From: Haemaphysalis longicornis
Taxonomy: Eukaryota; Arthropoda; Arachnida; Ixodida; Ixodidae
Assembly: GCA_013339765.2 (NCBI GenBank)
Contig: CM023452.1
Location: forward strand, 157,612,977-157,676,976
DNA: 64,000 bases
Direction of reading: 5' to 3'
Made by a program: the position numbers and the translations under genes. The notes under the pieces are model-generated. The model saw only the letters and a list, made by a program, of their open reading frames with translations, was not told the origin of the DNA and searched no databases. This document shows, piece after piece, positions 32,372 to 43,963 of this stretch. Every line of letters starts with the position of its first letter. The first letter of the stretch is position 1.

Positions 32372-32402
<31 letters not shown>
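32332..32402 (+). repeat. CGTC/TGTC tetranucleotide microsatellite
   Basis: CGTC units with variants are followed by a TGTC run. The frames across it are artefacts. Confidence 0.95.
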
Positions 32403-34007
32403 ACTCGATCCAACCACCCGGCCAGAAGACCATTGAAGGAGCGCCTCTCAAGGTCACTTTCTTCGTCCTTCTAGCCCCTTTTTTTTCTTACGCGAGGCCC
32501 ATGAGCTTACCTTGGCAAAATAACTGCATATCTTTGTTCATTTTTCCGGCACAGCTACGTCAGCACGAAGGCACAGTGGGAACGGAGGCAGAAGGCAATT
32601 CATCCAGCAGAAGACGTTTAGACGATGAATCTGCACTCGACTCACGCGACATTCTGTGCAGTCACACGCATACACACGCGCACAAAAAGAATGGAAAAGA
32701 TTTGAGGCTCCGACTTCTCGAAAGGTTACAGTAAAAACGAACACTGTCCTGTACATATAACAAAACGTAACACATTTTGATACGTATCAAGTCCGAAATG
32801 TGTTTCCTTTCTTCAAATTCTTGTGGCCGGTGACAATTTTAATAGCTACCACGTTCCAAAGAGACGGGCTTCCGTGCAACTCTCGGCAGTTCCTAAAGAA
32901 AGATAAAACGTTTCGCTCGAAACGTCAATATTGCGTTGTAATCCGTTATATGAGTTTAGGCTTTTACAATGCACGCCCGACCGAATGAGAACGGGCGACT
33001 GGCGATACTAACACTCTGAAAAGAAGACAGCAAGCATGTTGGTGACGAGCTGATTGCGCAACCGACTTTCGCTAGCCGAGTCTCGGAGTCACGGCAGCGG
33101 CACCAGCGTAAGGAGTAGAGAGAGACACAGAATCAGATAGATCACTTATTTGTGATGTTAGCTACAATTGAAAGATAAGCTAGCCACTTTAAAACTTTGG
33201 CGTTGTGAAGATGTAAAGTGGCTGCTTGAAGAAACCACGAGATAATAAAAACCACATACAGATATACGTCTGTATACAAACTACAGAACATTATTGTAAC
33301 GCAGTGCGGAAACATTTACCTACATGCAGCAAAAATATGTTCATGTGTGCACCTTTAAAGAGCACATATGCGCATTTTCATACAACATGCGAATGTCATG
33401 CCGTAGGCATACATACACCTATACAGAAACTACAGAAAATGACTATAATACAATATACAAATATTCACCAAGCTGACAGTACAACACATTACATTGTCGC
33501 GTGTCGTGTTGCCGCACTATAGGAGAAATACGGGCGTGATTCCGTGATGTTCGCAGATGCAGCGTTGCGACCTTTGAAAAACTGCGTGAGATATGGCTTT
33601 TAGCGGCACCATCTTCTTTTCAATTTCTCGCACCATGCTTTTAAGTCCCCAACAGGACCTTGGAAATGAGTCTTAAAGTGGAGCTCTGAAAATAGAAGCG
33701 GGGAGAGGGGTGAGAGGAAGGAGACTTCCAACAGGAGCAAGGAGGAGGAGGTTGGTTTCCGCTTCGGTAAAATAAGTCCCATTAGAAGCTGTGGTGGGTT
33801 TCCTTTGGACTCCGGTCCGACTTTTATTAGCAAGCCTCCGACGCTTGCGCATGGGGCTATGCCTACAGCGGAACAGAACCTGCTCGCGCGAGGGAGTCCA
33901 GTGGTAGCCGATTATGGGACGGTAGACATTTTCGCTAAAACTAGAGCTCGTCTTATTTTTTGTCGAAGTTTATTTAAAAGAATTATCATCTTCTCCCTCC
34001 GTGAAGA
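32403..34007. other. Unannotated sequence
   Basis: No gene or interspersed element recognised. Short open frames only. Confidence 0.35.
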
Positions 34008-34077
34008 ATGAATGAATGAATGAATGAATGAATGAATGACTGAATGAATGAATGAATGCATGAATGAATATGCATGA
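34008..34077 (+). repeat. GAAT tetranucleotide microsatellite
   Basis: About 16 GAAT-type units with single-base interruptions. Confidence 0.95.
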
Positions 34078-37000
34078 AAAGCAAGCAGTCGGACCAGCCA
34101 GTGGTGTGTTTAACCTCAATTTGACGCCGACTACGCACGAAATGAAGTGGCGTTTGCTTGGAATTGGCGATTGGCCCACACTTCCTCTTTCATTAGCCTG
34201 AACGAAATCTTGAAAGAACTAGGGTTTTTTTTATGGCGGACAAATATTAAGGTGCCCGGTCACCCCCCCCCCCCCTTCCCCCGTGTAAAAGCCGCCATTT
34301 TTACAGGCAGGCTCGGAATCGCACAATATTTCCTGGTGCACTTTGTATTTAATAAAAATAAGAAAAATCAGCCGTTAATGTTGGAGTCAACTTAGCTCCC
34401 AATCATCATATAGTTTGTTTCGGCCAAGTTTCCATTCAGCGAGAATGCCAGCCGTTTTTTGGAACTGTACTTACTCCGTAGACGACCACTTATTGGGGAG
34501 TTCTGTAACGTTTAGAACTTCACAGTGAACTAACCAATTTTGACCAATAAATAAACTCGGCAGAAGAGCCATCGTGTTACCCACCAATTTCAGAATAATT
34601 CTTTTTTTCAAGGTACCTGCATAATCTTCAGAGATGCAAGACGTTCGCGCGAAACTGAGGACGAAAATTATTTAGTGTCGACGCGACACGTTGGCAGACT
34701 GACCTCAAGCTCGGCCGGGAGGTAGGTATATGCAGCTTCGCGGTAGAAATAAACACCAGCGTGGTGCATCAAAAATATCTCTACAGCGGTTTGCAGGGTA
34801 GATTATGCCCTTAGTTATGTAGCATTACTGCTGAAAGCTAATCGAGCCTTGAATACCTTGAAATAGGGTGGGATTCCGGTGAGGCGAAACCAGGGGGATG
34901 GAAGCAGGTCATACCGAAGGAGGAACAGGGAGATCCCGGGCGTAGGCAATGTCCTATGAGCAATCTCAAAAAAAAGGAAACAAGCGTGGGGAAGAAGGCA
35001 ACCGCCTCGCTATCTGTCTCGGAGTATATGCATTCGGATATTCCCCACTGCCTCCCCGGATGGTCGCGAAGAAGAAAACGGCGGTATTCTGCGCACTGTT
35101 CGCGTTAAACTTCCGCGTCGCTCGATTTACGTCGCTAGGGGGAGAGAAAGTTTTAATGCAACGTGGCGTTTTTCGATGTATACGGCAAGACCGTCATCGA
35201 CTTTCTCTTTTCATATGTGTGGTCTGGTCGAGGGTTGTGCAGAGTCGGCTACACACACCAGCGTCTCGTTTTCACTTGCTTGAGTTCTTTTTTGCACCGA
35301 CGGTTTTTTCTACATTTACTTCGCATCGACCCATAGTGAAGTGCCACCGGCCACGGTTCTGGCATCCAAATCAAACATAGCCCTTATTGTGCTGCAAACT
35401 TGGTGGCACTTTACGATAAGAGGACGTCAGGAGCGTCTTCTGTGTGTGACGCCTAAATAGAAATAAAGAAAAACAAGCCTCAAAGAAAGCCTTGTATCGT
35501 CCTCTCTCTCCGTCTTCTTTCTCTCCCTTTCCTCCTCTTTTTCCACTTGAATTTACTTCCTCGATTTGAATGCGGTCGCTGGAGATTCGGAGATTCGGAG
35601 CCGGCGTTTCTTTGGACGTCTTCGCCTTTGACAGGTGAGTTCAAGCGTATCTGTTGAAGCTGAGGAGTCCACCCTTGCTATTCTGCTGGGCACGAATACA
35701 CGAGGTGCACTTGAAAATCCTTTAATGACTGTTTCAGCCTATGTGAATTTACCAACGACAGAACTACGGCTTCGCGCCTGGGTCTTCTTAGGTGGAAATG
35801 TTTCGCATCTCCACTCTCTGCTCTTCGCTTGCTCAAAAGAGCTACATAATAATGTTTTATAGTGGTTTCGGAGCTTTCACGAGAATCAACGACACTAATC
35901 TTTTGTATTCGACTAATAGATGCAAAATTTACGATAAGTGTATATTGAAAGTATACATCGAAAGCAACGACAAGCCTTTAACAGCGATGCTGTTCTTGGT
36001 CGAGGTTTTCATGGTACGAGGCGTGGTAGCGCTAGCGCAGCGATGTGGAGAGGGAATAGCCTGGAGAGGAGGACAGCGAGGACCCAGCGCACGTGCAATA
36101 GTTGAAAGAGTGCTTGAACGAGAACGCTGTAATAGGCATTGGTTTCTTAACTGCTAAATCTGGCGGCAATTTTTGCCTGCCAACATTGTCGAGCAGAAAA
36201 AAACATTTGCGTATTCTAGGCATGACATCAATTCGTAAAAAATATTCTGCGTTGTTTTTGAAGTAAAGTATTAGGCTTCATAATTTTTGCTGGATAGAAA
36301 ATAAAAAACACGACACGAAAAATCACAAACCGCTTGCGGCCCCCCTTGTGGCGGTGTTCCAAGCTCAAAAGTAACAAAAAATGGCGGCGGCTTAGCTCAT
36401 CTAACCTTGGATATGCAAAGCAAAAGCTTGGCTTAGTTTGTTGAGCCTTGGTTTCGCTTGGTTAAACCTTTGATTTAGCTGTATTGCCGACCACGTCTCA
36501 AATCCGTTCGGTTCCGGAGCAACGCTCACAGAAGAAGGACGGCGCGCCAAAACAGCTGGCCCGGCGAATCACAGGGCGATGCGGGCTTCAAAGGGTGTGT
36601 TGCCACAGTGTGTCTCCGATCAAAAGGTCATTTGCGCATCCTCTACGAAATCGCTGGAGGAAAGCAGTAAAGCTGTGCTTTGAAATGTTCCAGTAGATGG
36701 CGCTAGCAGTGGAAGAGCGTGCATAGGGTGCCTTGATACCCGCGCGAGGGCGCTGGCATCGAGGCACTCTAAACGTGTAAGAATGAATTCGCGCAAACGG
36801 TAATCGACCTGCTGTCTTTTTATGAAGCTCAGTCTAGCGATTAGTATACGCCAGGGAGAAAAAACAGTAAATAATAGACGTCATTGCGTCGACGGAGGCG
36901 TAAATGGCCGGCGCAGGTTTGTGGGGTTCAACGCTGCAATTGATCGCACAATGAGAACGATCTGATTGAAAACTGCACGACTCCTTTCAGCATCTCGTCG

Positions 37001-39870
37001 GCCCCAGGTCTTACTGCACAGTTATAACGAAGTTGCGTCAGGAAACTTGATTCGTTGAAGCGGAAATGATTTGATTTTTGAACATTGAAGTGGGGCCCAT
37101 TTAAAGACTTTTGATGAAGGGAGATTTTGAGCAAAGTGATTACGTTATAATAGGCACGGCGAGGCCCGCATGCAATCAACCATGGGAGTTGCTTGCGTCG
37201 GACTCCGCGGGATGGCGCTACTTGTCCGTGCTAAGCACATATGTGGGTTGGACGTCCCAAGCTGTATCCAACGGAACCCACAGTAATGCCTCGACTCCAA
37301 TGTGAGGGCGATTAGGAGCATCACTGTTGACGCCAGCGTTGTGAACCAGGTTGAAACGGAGCAAACGATGCACGCCGATATTTCTTTTTCTACAGCGTGC
37401 GGGCGCACTGGCACAAGCCGCGACATGTCCTTGGCGCTTCGACCATGTCCGCGGCTGTTTCCAGTGTTGCCAAGCGAAGACATTAGCGGCTAAAATTTTC
37501 AGTGGATGCAATCTATAAGGAAGTGCTGTTTCACTGCATACTCACAAGGCAGAAGTTATGCAAGAAGTAACGGTAACTCCCATATCACAAGTGACGTTGC
37601 CACAAAGTTCGTGGCTCCACGCCTGAACTTTGCTTTTTCGTAAAATGCCGCACGCGCTATAGAGTGAAGGTACTGGGTACCCTACTACCTTTTAAAATCG
37701 TGTCTGTCGGTGTGTGTAAGTCAGTACAATCAAGGTCACCGAGGGACGGGATGCCGTGCGACCGACAACGGTGGCGCTCAGCAACAAAGAGTATCGTCGG
37801 TACGAGTCACAGTAAGCGGGCTCACTCGAATAACGCAACTGCTAACGGTCCTGATTTAGCCGTCGCCGGTCTACCCTGAAAAGGCATAGAGAGCAAAGCA
37901 TGGAGGAATGGAAAGCGAAGCCTTCAATGCCTTTCTGGTGGCGTCGTTCGTCCAAGAAAAACATCCTTGAGGGAAACCGGCTTTACATCATAGGTTTCGC
38001 AAACGAATGATGATGATGAGCGGATGCTGGTCCTTACGTCAACACGTGGGACGGCCACGTATCCAGAATATAGCGGTGCCTGACTGTACCACGGAGGTGT
38101 AAAATGAGCTAAAACAGTACATGAGAAACCAGGCATTCCACTCTACAAATTATGATGACCAACGAGGTGTTCTAGCGCGCGACATAGAGGTGACACAGAA
38201 TTTTGGCAAAAGTTTGTTATGATAAAATTTAGCCTTCTTGACCGTTGACTGCGGTCATACAAAGCTACATATGTACATGCTCGCACAGGCTTTAATTTTA
38301 CTTCTCTGATCTTCAAAATGGTACCTATTATATCTAATCTACAAAAAAAAATGAGTATTCGCGTGATGATCCGCATATGCTAGAGGTATAATTCAAGTTT
38401 CTATCTTGAAAAAGGGCATATTGATAGCGAAACTACTAATAATGCGCATTCAAGTGATGAGACGCATGAGAATGAGGTTCATAAATAGGTTTTGAACCCC
38501 GTGCGACTTTGGCGGTGTCGCGTGCTATTTTGCACCACACACACCACACACACACACACCCAAGCACGCTATCCACACGAGTCGTTGTTTTGACGCTATC
38601 GCGCTTCAGAGATACGTGAATCCCGGTGATCTTTCGTTAAGCAGGCCCCAAACGTTGGATGCAGCCGTGGGCATACACTTGCGCTTAACAATAAAGCAGT
38701 TGTTTGAGTAACGTAAAGCTCTCAGCCAAAAATATACGCAACGGATATTCACAGACGCTGATGACGAGCATACCAGCCTGTTTGGCCATTCGGTCAAGTG
38801 CACCCCAATATCGAGATCCCGCCTCGCAATTCACGTCTTCTCCAGAGACCAATGCGATCGCAAGCACATCAAGCCTCTCAAGTAAGTACGCTAGTTTCCA
38901 GTTTTACTCGGTCACATGGGAACGCGTATGGGGACAGCTCCCATATCCACGGACTTTCAGCATTTGGTCGAGAAGAAAAACAAGAGTTCCTCATTCTTTT
39001 CATCGCTTGCTGCAATAACCAGTCAGATGGAGGTCACTTAACAGCATACCGGCTAATGTTCCACAATGAGGCAAGTTACGGCTGTCTGCGGCGGGCTCAC
39101 TGCTGCCGCGTAAAAGCCCAGATAGACAGAAGTAACATTTGTTAACAACGAAGCTGTTATTGAATATTTAATTTGCGCGTCGCCGTTAAAAATACCATGA
39201 AAATGCCGAGCGCACATGAGCGCGTGCCTCGAGGCGACTGTCCGGCAGTAATAAACCAAGAAAATTCGGAGCCCTCGTGTGTGCGTGCCTCACGGCGAAC
39301 GGTCGCACAGCGTCCCTGGCGCACGTTTGTCAAGCCAAGCATACAGAAATTGGCCAAGACTGGCCAAAAAAAAATTCAAGCGTTCGCCTTCTTGCCGAAA
39401 CACTTCTCGAAACAAGAAAGACTCCAGAGATCGCCGTAATCGTGGCATCACTTGCTCGGAACGAGAACACGCATAGCGTACGGCCCTCGAAGGCAATATC
39501 CATGATTATCACTTCAAAAAAAAAATAACTAATCTCACACTTACAGCAACCAAGATAGAGTTATGGTCGTTGCCGGCAGCGAAGCAAAGCAAATCGGTTG
39601 CAATCGGGACTTAAACCATCGTGATGGTCGGGAAGGTTGCGTACAGCTTCTATCTTAACGCGTTAGTGTGAGCTTTCTTCATTCTTTTGGAAAGGTCGAC
39701 GCTAAGTTGCTGGGGAAAAGGAGGGCAGGAGTACCGTACAAAGAGCCTCTCATGGATGGCCTCTCATGGAGGCTTTGCACGCGGACTTCCAAACGAATGC
39801 AAAAGTGTCGGAATACGCTGATTCCAGCTACAAAAACCGTATTGGGCCTGAAGAATTTTTTCCGTCAACC
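34078..39870. other. Long unannotated stretch
   Basis: No recognised coding sequence in 5.8 kb. A C run lies at 34265-34277. At 36383-36480 a GGCGGCTTAGCTCATCTAACC stretch resembles the A-box start of the CCAAT repeat family but the rest does not match. A donor-like CTTTGACAG/GTGAGT near 35634 follows a pyrimidine-rich stretch and could end a non-coding exon, but nothing supports it further. A short AC run lies at 38537-38560. Confidence 0.35.
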
Positions 39871-40411
39871 GCTACTCTCTCTCTCTCTCTCTCTCTTTCT
39901 CCCTTCACTATGCGCTTTATCTCTGTTGGTGTACCACGTTGTGGCATAGTTGAAGGGCTGCAAGGACAGCAAACAACTTCCTTCAGTCACGCGTGCGTGG
40001 TCGGTGGCATGCAGTACAAGGCTTAACCCCCAAAACGCGTTGTTTCACTTAGCGTCAGCGTCGCAGCGAAAGTGACACTGTGTATTTGGGAAGGTTCTTG
40101 CGGGCGGATTTACAGGTTAGATTTACATAAGATAAGAGTAAAGGAAAACCCTGAACGAGCGGACGAGCTTAAGACGTGTGTTCTTTTGGAGCGAAATCTC
40201 CGGGTACAGTGAAAAAGCAATAAAAGTGCAGTCTCAAGAAAGCAGGTTCAGATGAAAGCTACTTCAGTGAAGTTGAGGCTGAGGCACGTGGTGAGCTTGC
40301 CAACGCGCTTGAGGCATCGGGGAGGGCTACCCATGTCCATCTTGAACCGCGGTGTCGGAAGCTTCACAAGGAGTGTCACTCCCGATCTCGAGGTCGTGTT
40401 ATGTTACTTGC

Positions 40412-40414
<3 letters not shown>
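39871..40414 (+). repeat. Left unit of a duplication flanking the AC array
   Basis: After a short CT run (39871-39898) this segment of about 500 bp precedes the AC array. Its motifs AACAACTTCC, CAGTCACGCG, CCCTGAAC followed by AGCGGACGA, and TACCCATGTC recur in the same order at 40885-41300. The left unit has ordinary composition. It has no recognised gene. Confidence 0.75.
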
Positions 40415-40453
<39 letters not shown>

Positions 40454-40870
40454 CACACGCACACACACGCACACACACACACACACACGCACACACGCGC
40501 ACACACACACACACGCACACACGCACGCACACACAGACACACACACGCACACGCACGCACACGCGCACACACACACGCACGCACGCACACACTAACACAC
40601 GCACACACACACACACACGCACACACGCACACATACACACACGAGCACACGCACACACAAACACACGCAAACACAAACACACGCACACACAAACACACGC
40701 ACACACGCACTCACGCACACACACACACGCACACACGCACGCACACACACATACACACGCACACACACACAGCCACGCACACACACACACGCACACACGC
40801 CCACTCACCACCCAGACCGCACAACGCACGCACAGCAACACCACACGCACGCACGCACACGCCGCACACG
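40415..40870 (+). repeat. Large AC/GC dinucleotide array
   Basis: About 455 bp of ACAC with frequent GCAC, and rarer AGAC, ATAC, AAAC and CTAC interruptions. It grades at its right end into sequence with CA-rich substitutions. The frames of up to 247 codons that cross it (histidine/threonine or valine/cysteine-rich) are artefacts. Confidence 0.97.
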
Positions 40871-40884
40871 TCCCAACCGCACCA

Positions 40885-41300
40885 CTACCCACACGCACGA
40901 ACACACTACCGATTGGTCCCGTTGGCACCACGACACGCACACAGGGCGCAGCACAACAACTTCCTCAGTCACGCGCTGGCGCCACGCGTCACTAACCCCA
41001 CAAACGCGTCTCACTTACACGCGCCACGAAAGACACTGATTGGGAGGTACGCATTACAGGTCACATTACACACAAGAGTACACAAACCCTGAACAGCGGA
41101 CGACTAAACGCACAACCCGGGTACATACAAAGCACTAAACACAGTCCAAAAAGCAGGTCACACAACACTCACGAACGCAGGCGGCACGACGCTTGCCCAA
41201 CGCTAGGCACGGGGACGGTACCCATGTCTCTGCACACGTATCGGAAGTTTCCAAGGAATTGCAGCGTACACATCCGAGTCGTGTGTGCTTACACGGCACA
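40885..41300 (+). repeat. Right, degraded unit of the duplication, followed by a second short AC run
   Basis: This segment aligns with 39900-40414 but is shortened and altered in a patterned way: homopolymers are compressed (TTTACATAAGATAAGAG becomes ATTACACACAAGAG), many AT/AG/AA positions are replaced by CA, and G and T are depleted. A second, short CA-rich run follows at about 41308-41340, so the order unit-AC-unit-AC is kept. Either a true, heavily decayed tandem duplication or an uncorrected long-read assembly artefact would give this. Confidence 0.75.
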
Positions 41301-41340
41301 ACTACCACCATCACACACAACGCACACACACACCACACCA

Positions 41341-43537
41341 GACAGGAACGTCTGGTTCCGCCTCAAATCTGCATACTTGTGAATCAGGGTTTCTCCAAAT
41401 TCCAGCCCACGCGTATAAAATGTTTTTCTATTGCCAAAAAGCAATCCATCCTGAGGACGGATGGAGCAACTTTATTGTTACCTTGAACGGTCGTGCTCCA
41501 GACCAGGCCCACGTAACAATCTTTGGTCTCTATTGCCGACCTTCTGCACGTTACGTTTTAATTCTAGAGTCGATCCTATTGGTACCCGAGAACGCGCAAA
41601 CCAATGAAATTCCCCAGCAACTTAAGTCTGTTTAGTGGCTTTGAAGACGAAAGACAGTGAATGTCATACTTCTTCACTACTGCATCCTGTTTGCATCTCT
41701 TTGCTCGCTTTCTATTATTCGTATTTTGACGCAATTACTCGACGGTATTCGTATTGACGCAAATACTCGACGGGTATTTTGCCGTCAAACTCCCCTCCGG
41801 GTGCATCTGTTCTGCTCACGGGCCGTCACGTTCACCTGTCAGCGTATACCAGTCTATCTCTTTGCGCCCCCTGTAGCAGTGTGGCGCATAAGAAGTGGTA
41901 GCGCACCTGGGGTCCTTGTTAGAATACCCCACGAACCGAAATGTTACGGCAGAAACAACATCGACAATGAGAAATGCGTAAGTGTGGCGGGCCTGACAAG
42001 ATCAAATAACGCCGCCGACAGAAAATTAACGATAAATTACGCAATGGCGCATTCACCGTTACTAGCTATCACACTTCTGCAAGTGAGCACTTCCGGCATT
42101 CGGAAATATAAGAATGAGCGGTGGTGAGGTGTACCAAAACAAGAGAAACAAACAGCCGCCGAAGCCTATACGCCGAAAGGTGGCAACAAGAACAGCGACT
42201 CCAAGTAGCAACAACACTTCACGTAGTCGTTACTCCGAGAGCTTAGGGGGTGGGATCTTGAACACAGTTTTTTCCTCAGTGCTTAGTATATAAGACGTTG
42301 ATGCACGAGCGCCTGTGTAGAGTAGTGAGGCACATTGTTGTGCAACGAAGTAGGTTTTATTTTTTCTTAGTAAAAGAGAGCGCAGAGCTGTTTTCGTCTA
42401 TGTTATTGGCGGCGACACGTTAGTCCTTCTTTTGTAGAGCAGCCGTTGGGCCTACATCTACGTTCACTTTCGTGAAAGGAATGTCTGGGGGTGGCATCGT
42501 CGTGCACTTGTTTCCGTGAGTGTTAGTATTAGCGTTGTGCCGAGCGCCTGCTGTAGAGTATTAGAGAATTTAAAATTTGCGCTTAGCGCACGGTGGAAAA
42601 CACTCTTCCTTCAGACGATCGGTATTACGGAGGGCGACGGATTGGTTTAAGCAAGTTATGGTTTAGTGAATTATATTAAAGTGCCCGCACTATCTCATTC
42701 CAGTTTTTACAAACATCGCAAGAGCAGTCTCGTGAAACGAAACCTCCGAACCAGCAAGTTAAAAAGAAAATGGCGGATCCCACGCAGAGGTGGGAGTCGA
42801 CGTAAAGCGATGCTTTCACCGCGGCATACCTGGTTTGAAATAAAGTTGCGTATGACATTATTTTTGTCTTATTTATTATGGCGTAGTTACTATTTATTCA
42901 GAACGGGAAGCCGTGGCGAGTGCGTGGAGCAATACGAGGCGTAAGGATAAACGTTTAAAGTTTTGGTCTCTCTCGCAAGGACGCCACCGCCTCCAAGCGT
43001 AGAGAACGTGATACACGCAGTAACTACGTGTCCCCAGACGTATCACCCACCCCCTCCCTTCAACCTGCACGTCCCGGTTGAAAGACGTGAGTGTTATCTC
43101 GTTTATTTACTCTGTAAAATCCCAAACGATGTGTTTCTCAGTGTAACCTAATTTTTCGTTGCGATTAAAGACTCGCATGCTTATCGACGGTGAGGCCTCG
43201 TTCTCGTATAGATCATGCGTCTTGCACGACTCGAACGCTGCTCCCAACAAAAACAATGTTACATTTTCTTAGCAAGCATAGAACGGGAGAGAAGATATCG
43301 ACCGATGCGTACACCACAATCCTCGATAAGTTAAAATAACCCACCTGATAGTCGCAAGAAGAGTTAGCAGTACACATTGCACAATTGAAACTGGTGAATG
43401 GGACGATGTTGCCAGACAAATTTCTATTGAGATGAAGGTATTATACCTTAAATCGTGGCGTACTAATGAAAATATTGCAAAAAAACGGGCCAGAAGACAC
43501 TGAGTATTCAACAGCTGCTACCTTTTTGTTTCAATAT
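41341..43537. other. Unannotated sequence
   Basis: Frames at 41285-41635 and 41657-42127 have no recognised domain. The last four bases (43534-43537) are the left target duplication of the next LTR. Confidence 0.35.
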
Positions 43538-43959
43538 TGTCACGTAGACAAAGACGACGCAGCTGTCTTGAAGGGAAAACAAGTTTATTGGAGCAAACTT
43601 GTGCTCCCCTAACAACTCAAAGAATACAGAGGCGGCGAAACAGCAGTAAACAAAATTACGTGCGCAGACTTGTGTCGGCGAATCGAATACCGCGGCATCC
43701 GCTCTGCGGCCTTTTATCTTTCGGCGCGAGTGTTTCTCGAACCGTCGAATTGCATCCAGAACACTGTGGATCTAAGAACATAATTGTAGACTATTGACGC
43801 TAGTTCCAAACGCTCTCCCTATTAAAAGGGATTACACGTGCGACATAAAAATAAAGACTGGAACAAGCTCTTCACTTGGCACACAGATAACACAGACAGT
43901 CGCATAGGGGTGGTAAAAAGAAAACATAAACAAACAAACCCGATAGAAGGCTCGCGGCA
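43538..43959 (-). mobile_element. Solo LTR, copy 2 (same family as 376-793)
   Basis: This 422-bp block starts TGTCACGTAG and ends CTCGCGGCA on the plus strand, so it has TG...CA ends. The flanks are ATAT (43534-43537) and ATAC (43960-43963), a 4-bp duplication with one change. On the minus strand an AATAAACTTGTTTT polyadenylation-like stretch lies near the 3' end and a TATA-like TTTATTTTTATG lies near 43850. No internal retrotransposon sequence adjoins it. Similarity to copy 1 covers the full length. Confidence 0.75.
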
Positions 43960-43963
43960 ATAC

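Noticed and set aside
36383..36700. A fourth copy of the CCAAT repeat family
   Set aside because: Only the GGCTTAGCTC start is similar. The body, pentamer runs and 3' hairpin are absent.
40252..41092. Open frames of up to 247 codons rich in histidine/threonine or valine/cysteine
   Set aside because: They are read-through of the AC dinucleotide array in every frame and strand, with no stop codons possible in ACAC repeats.
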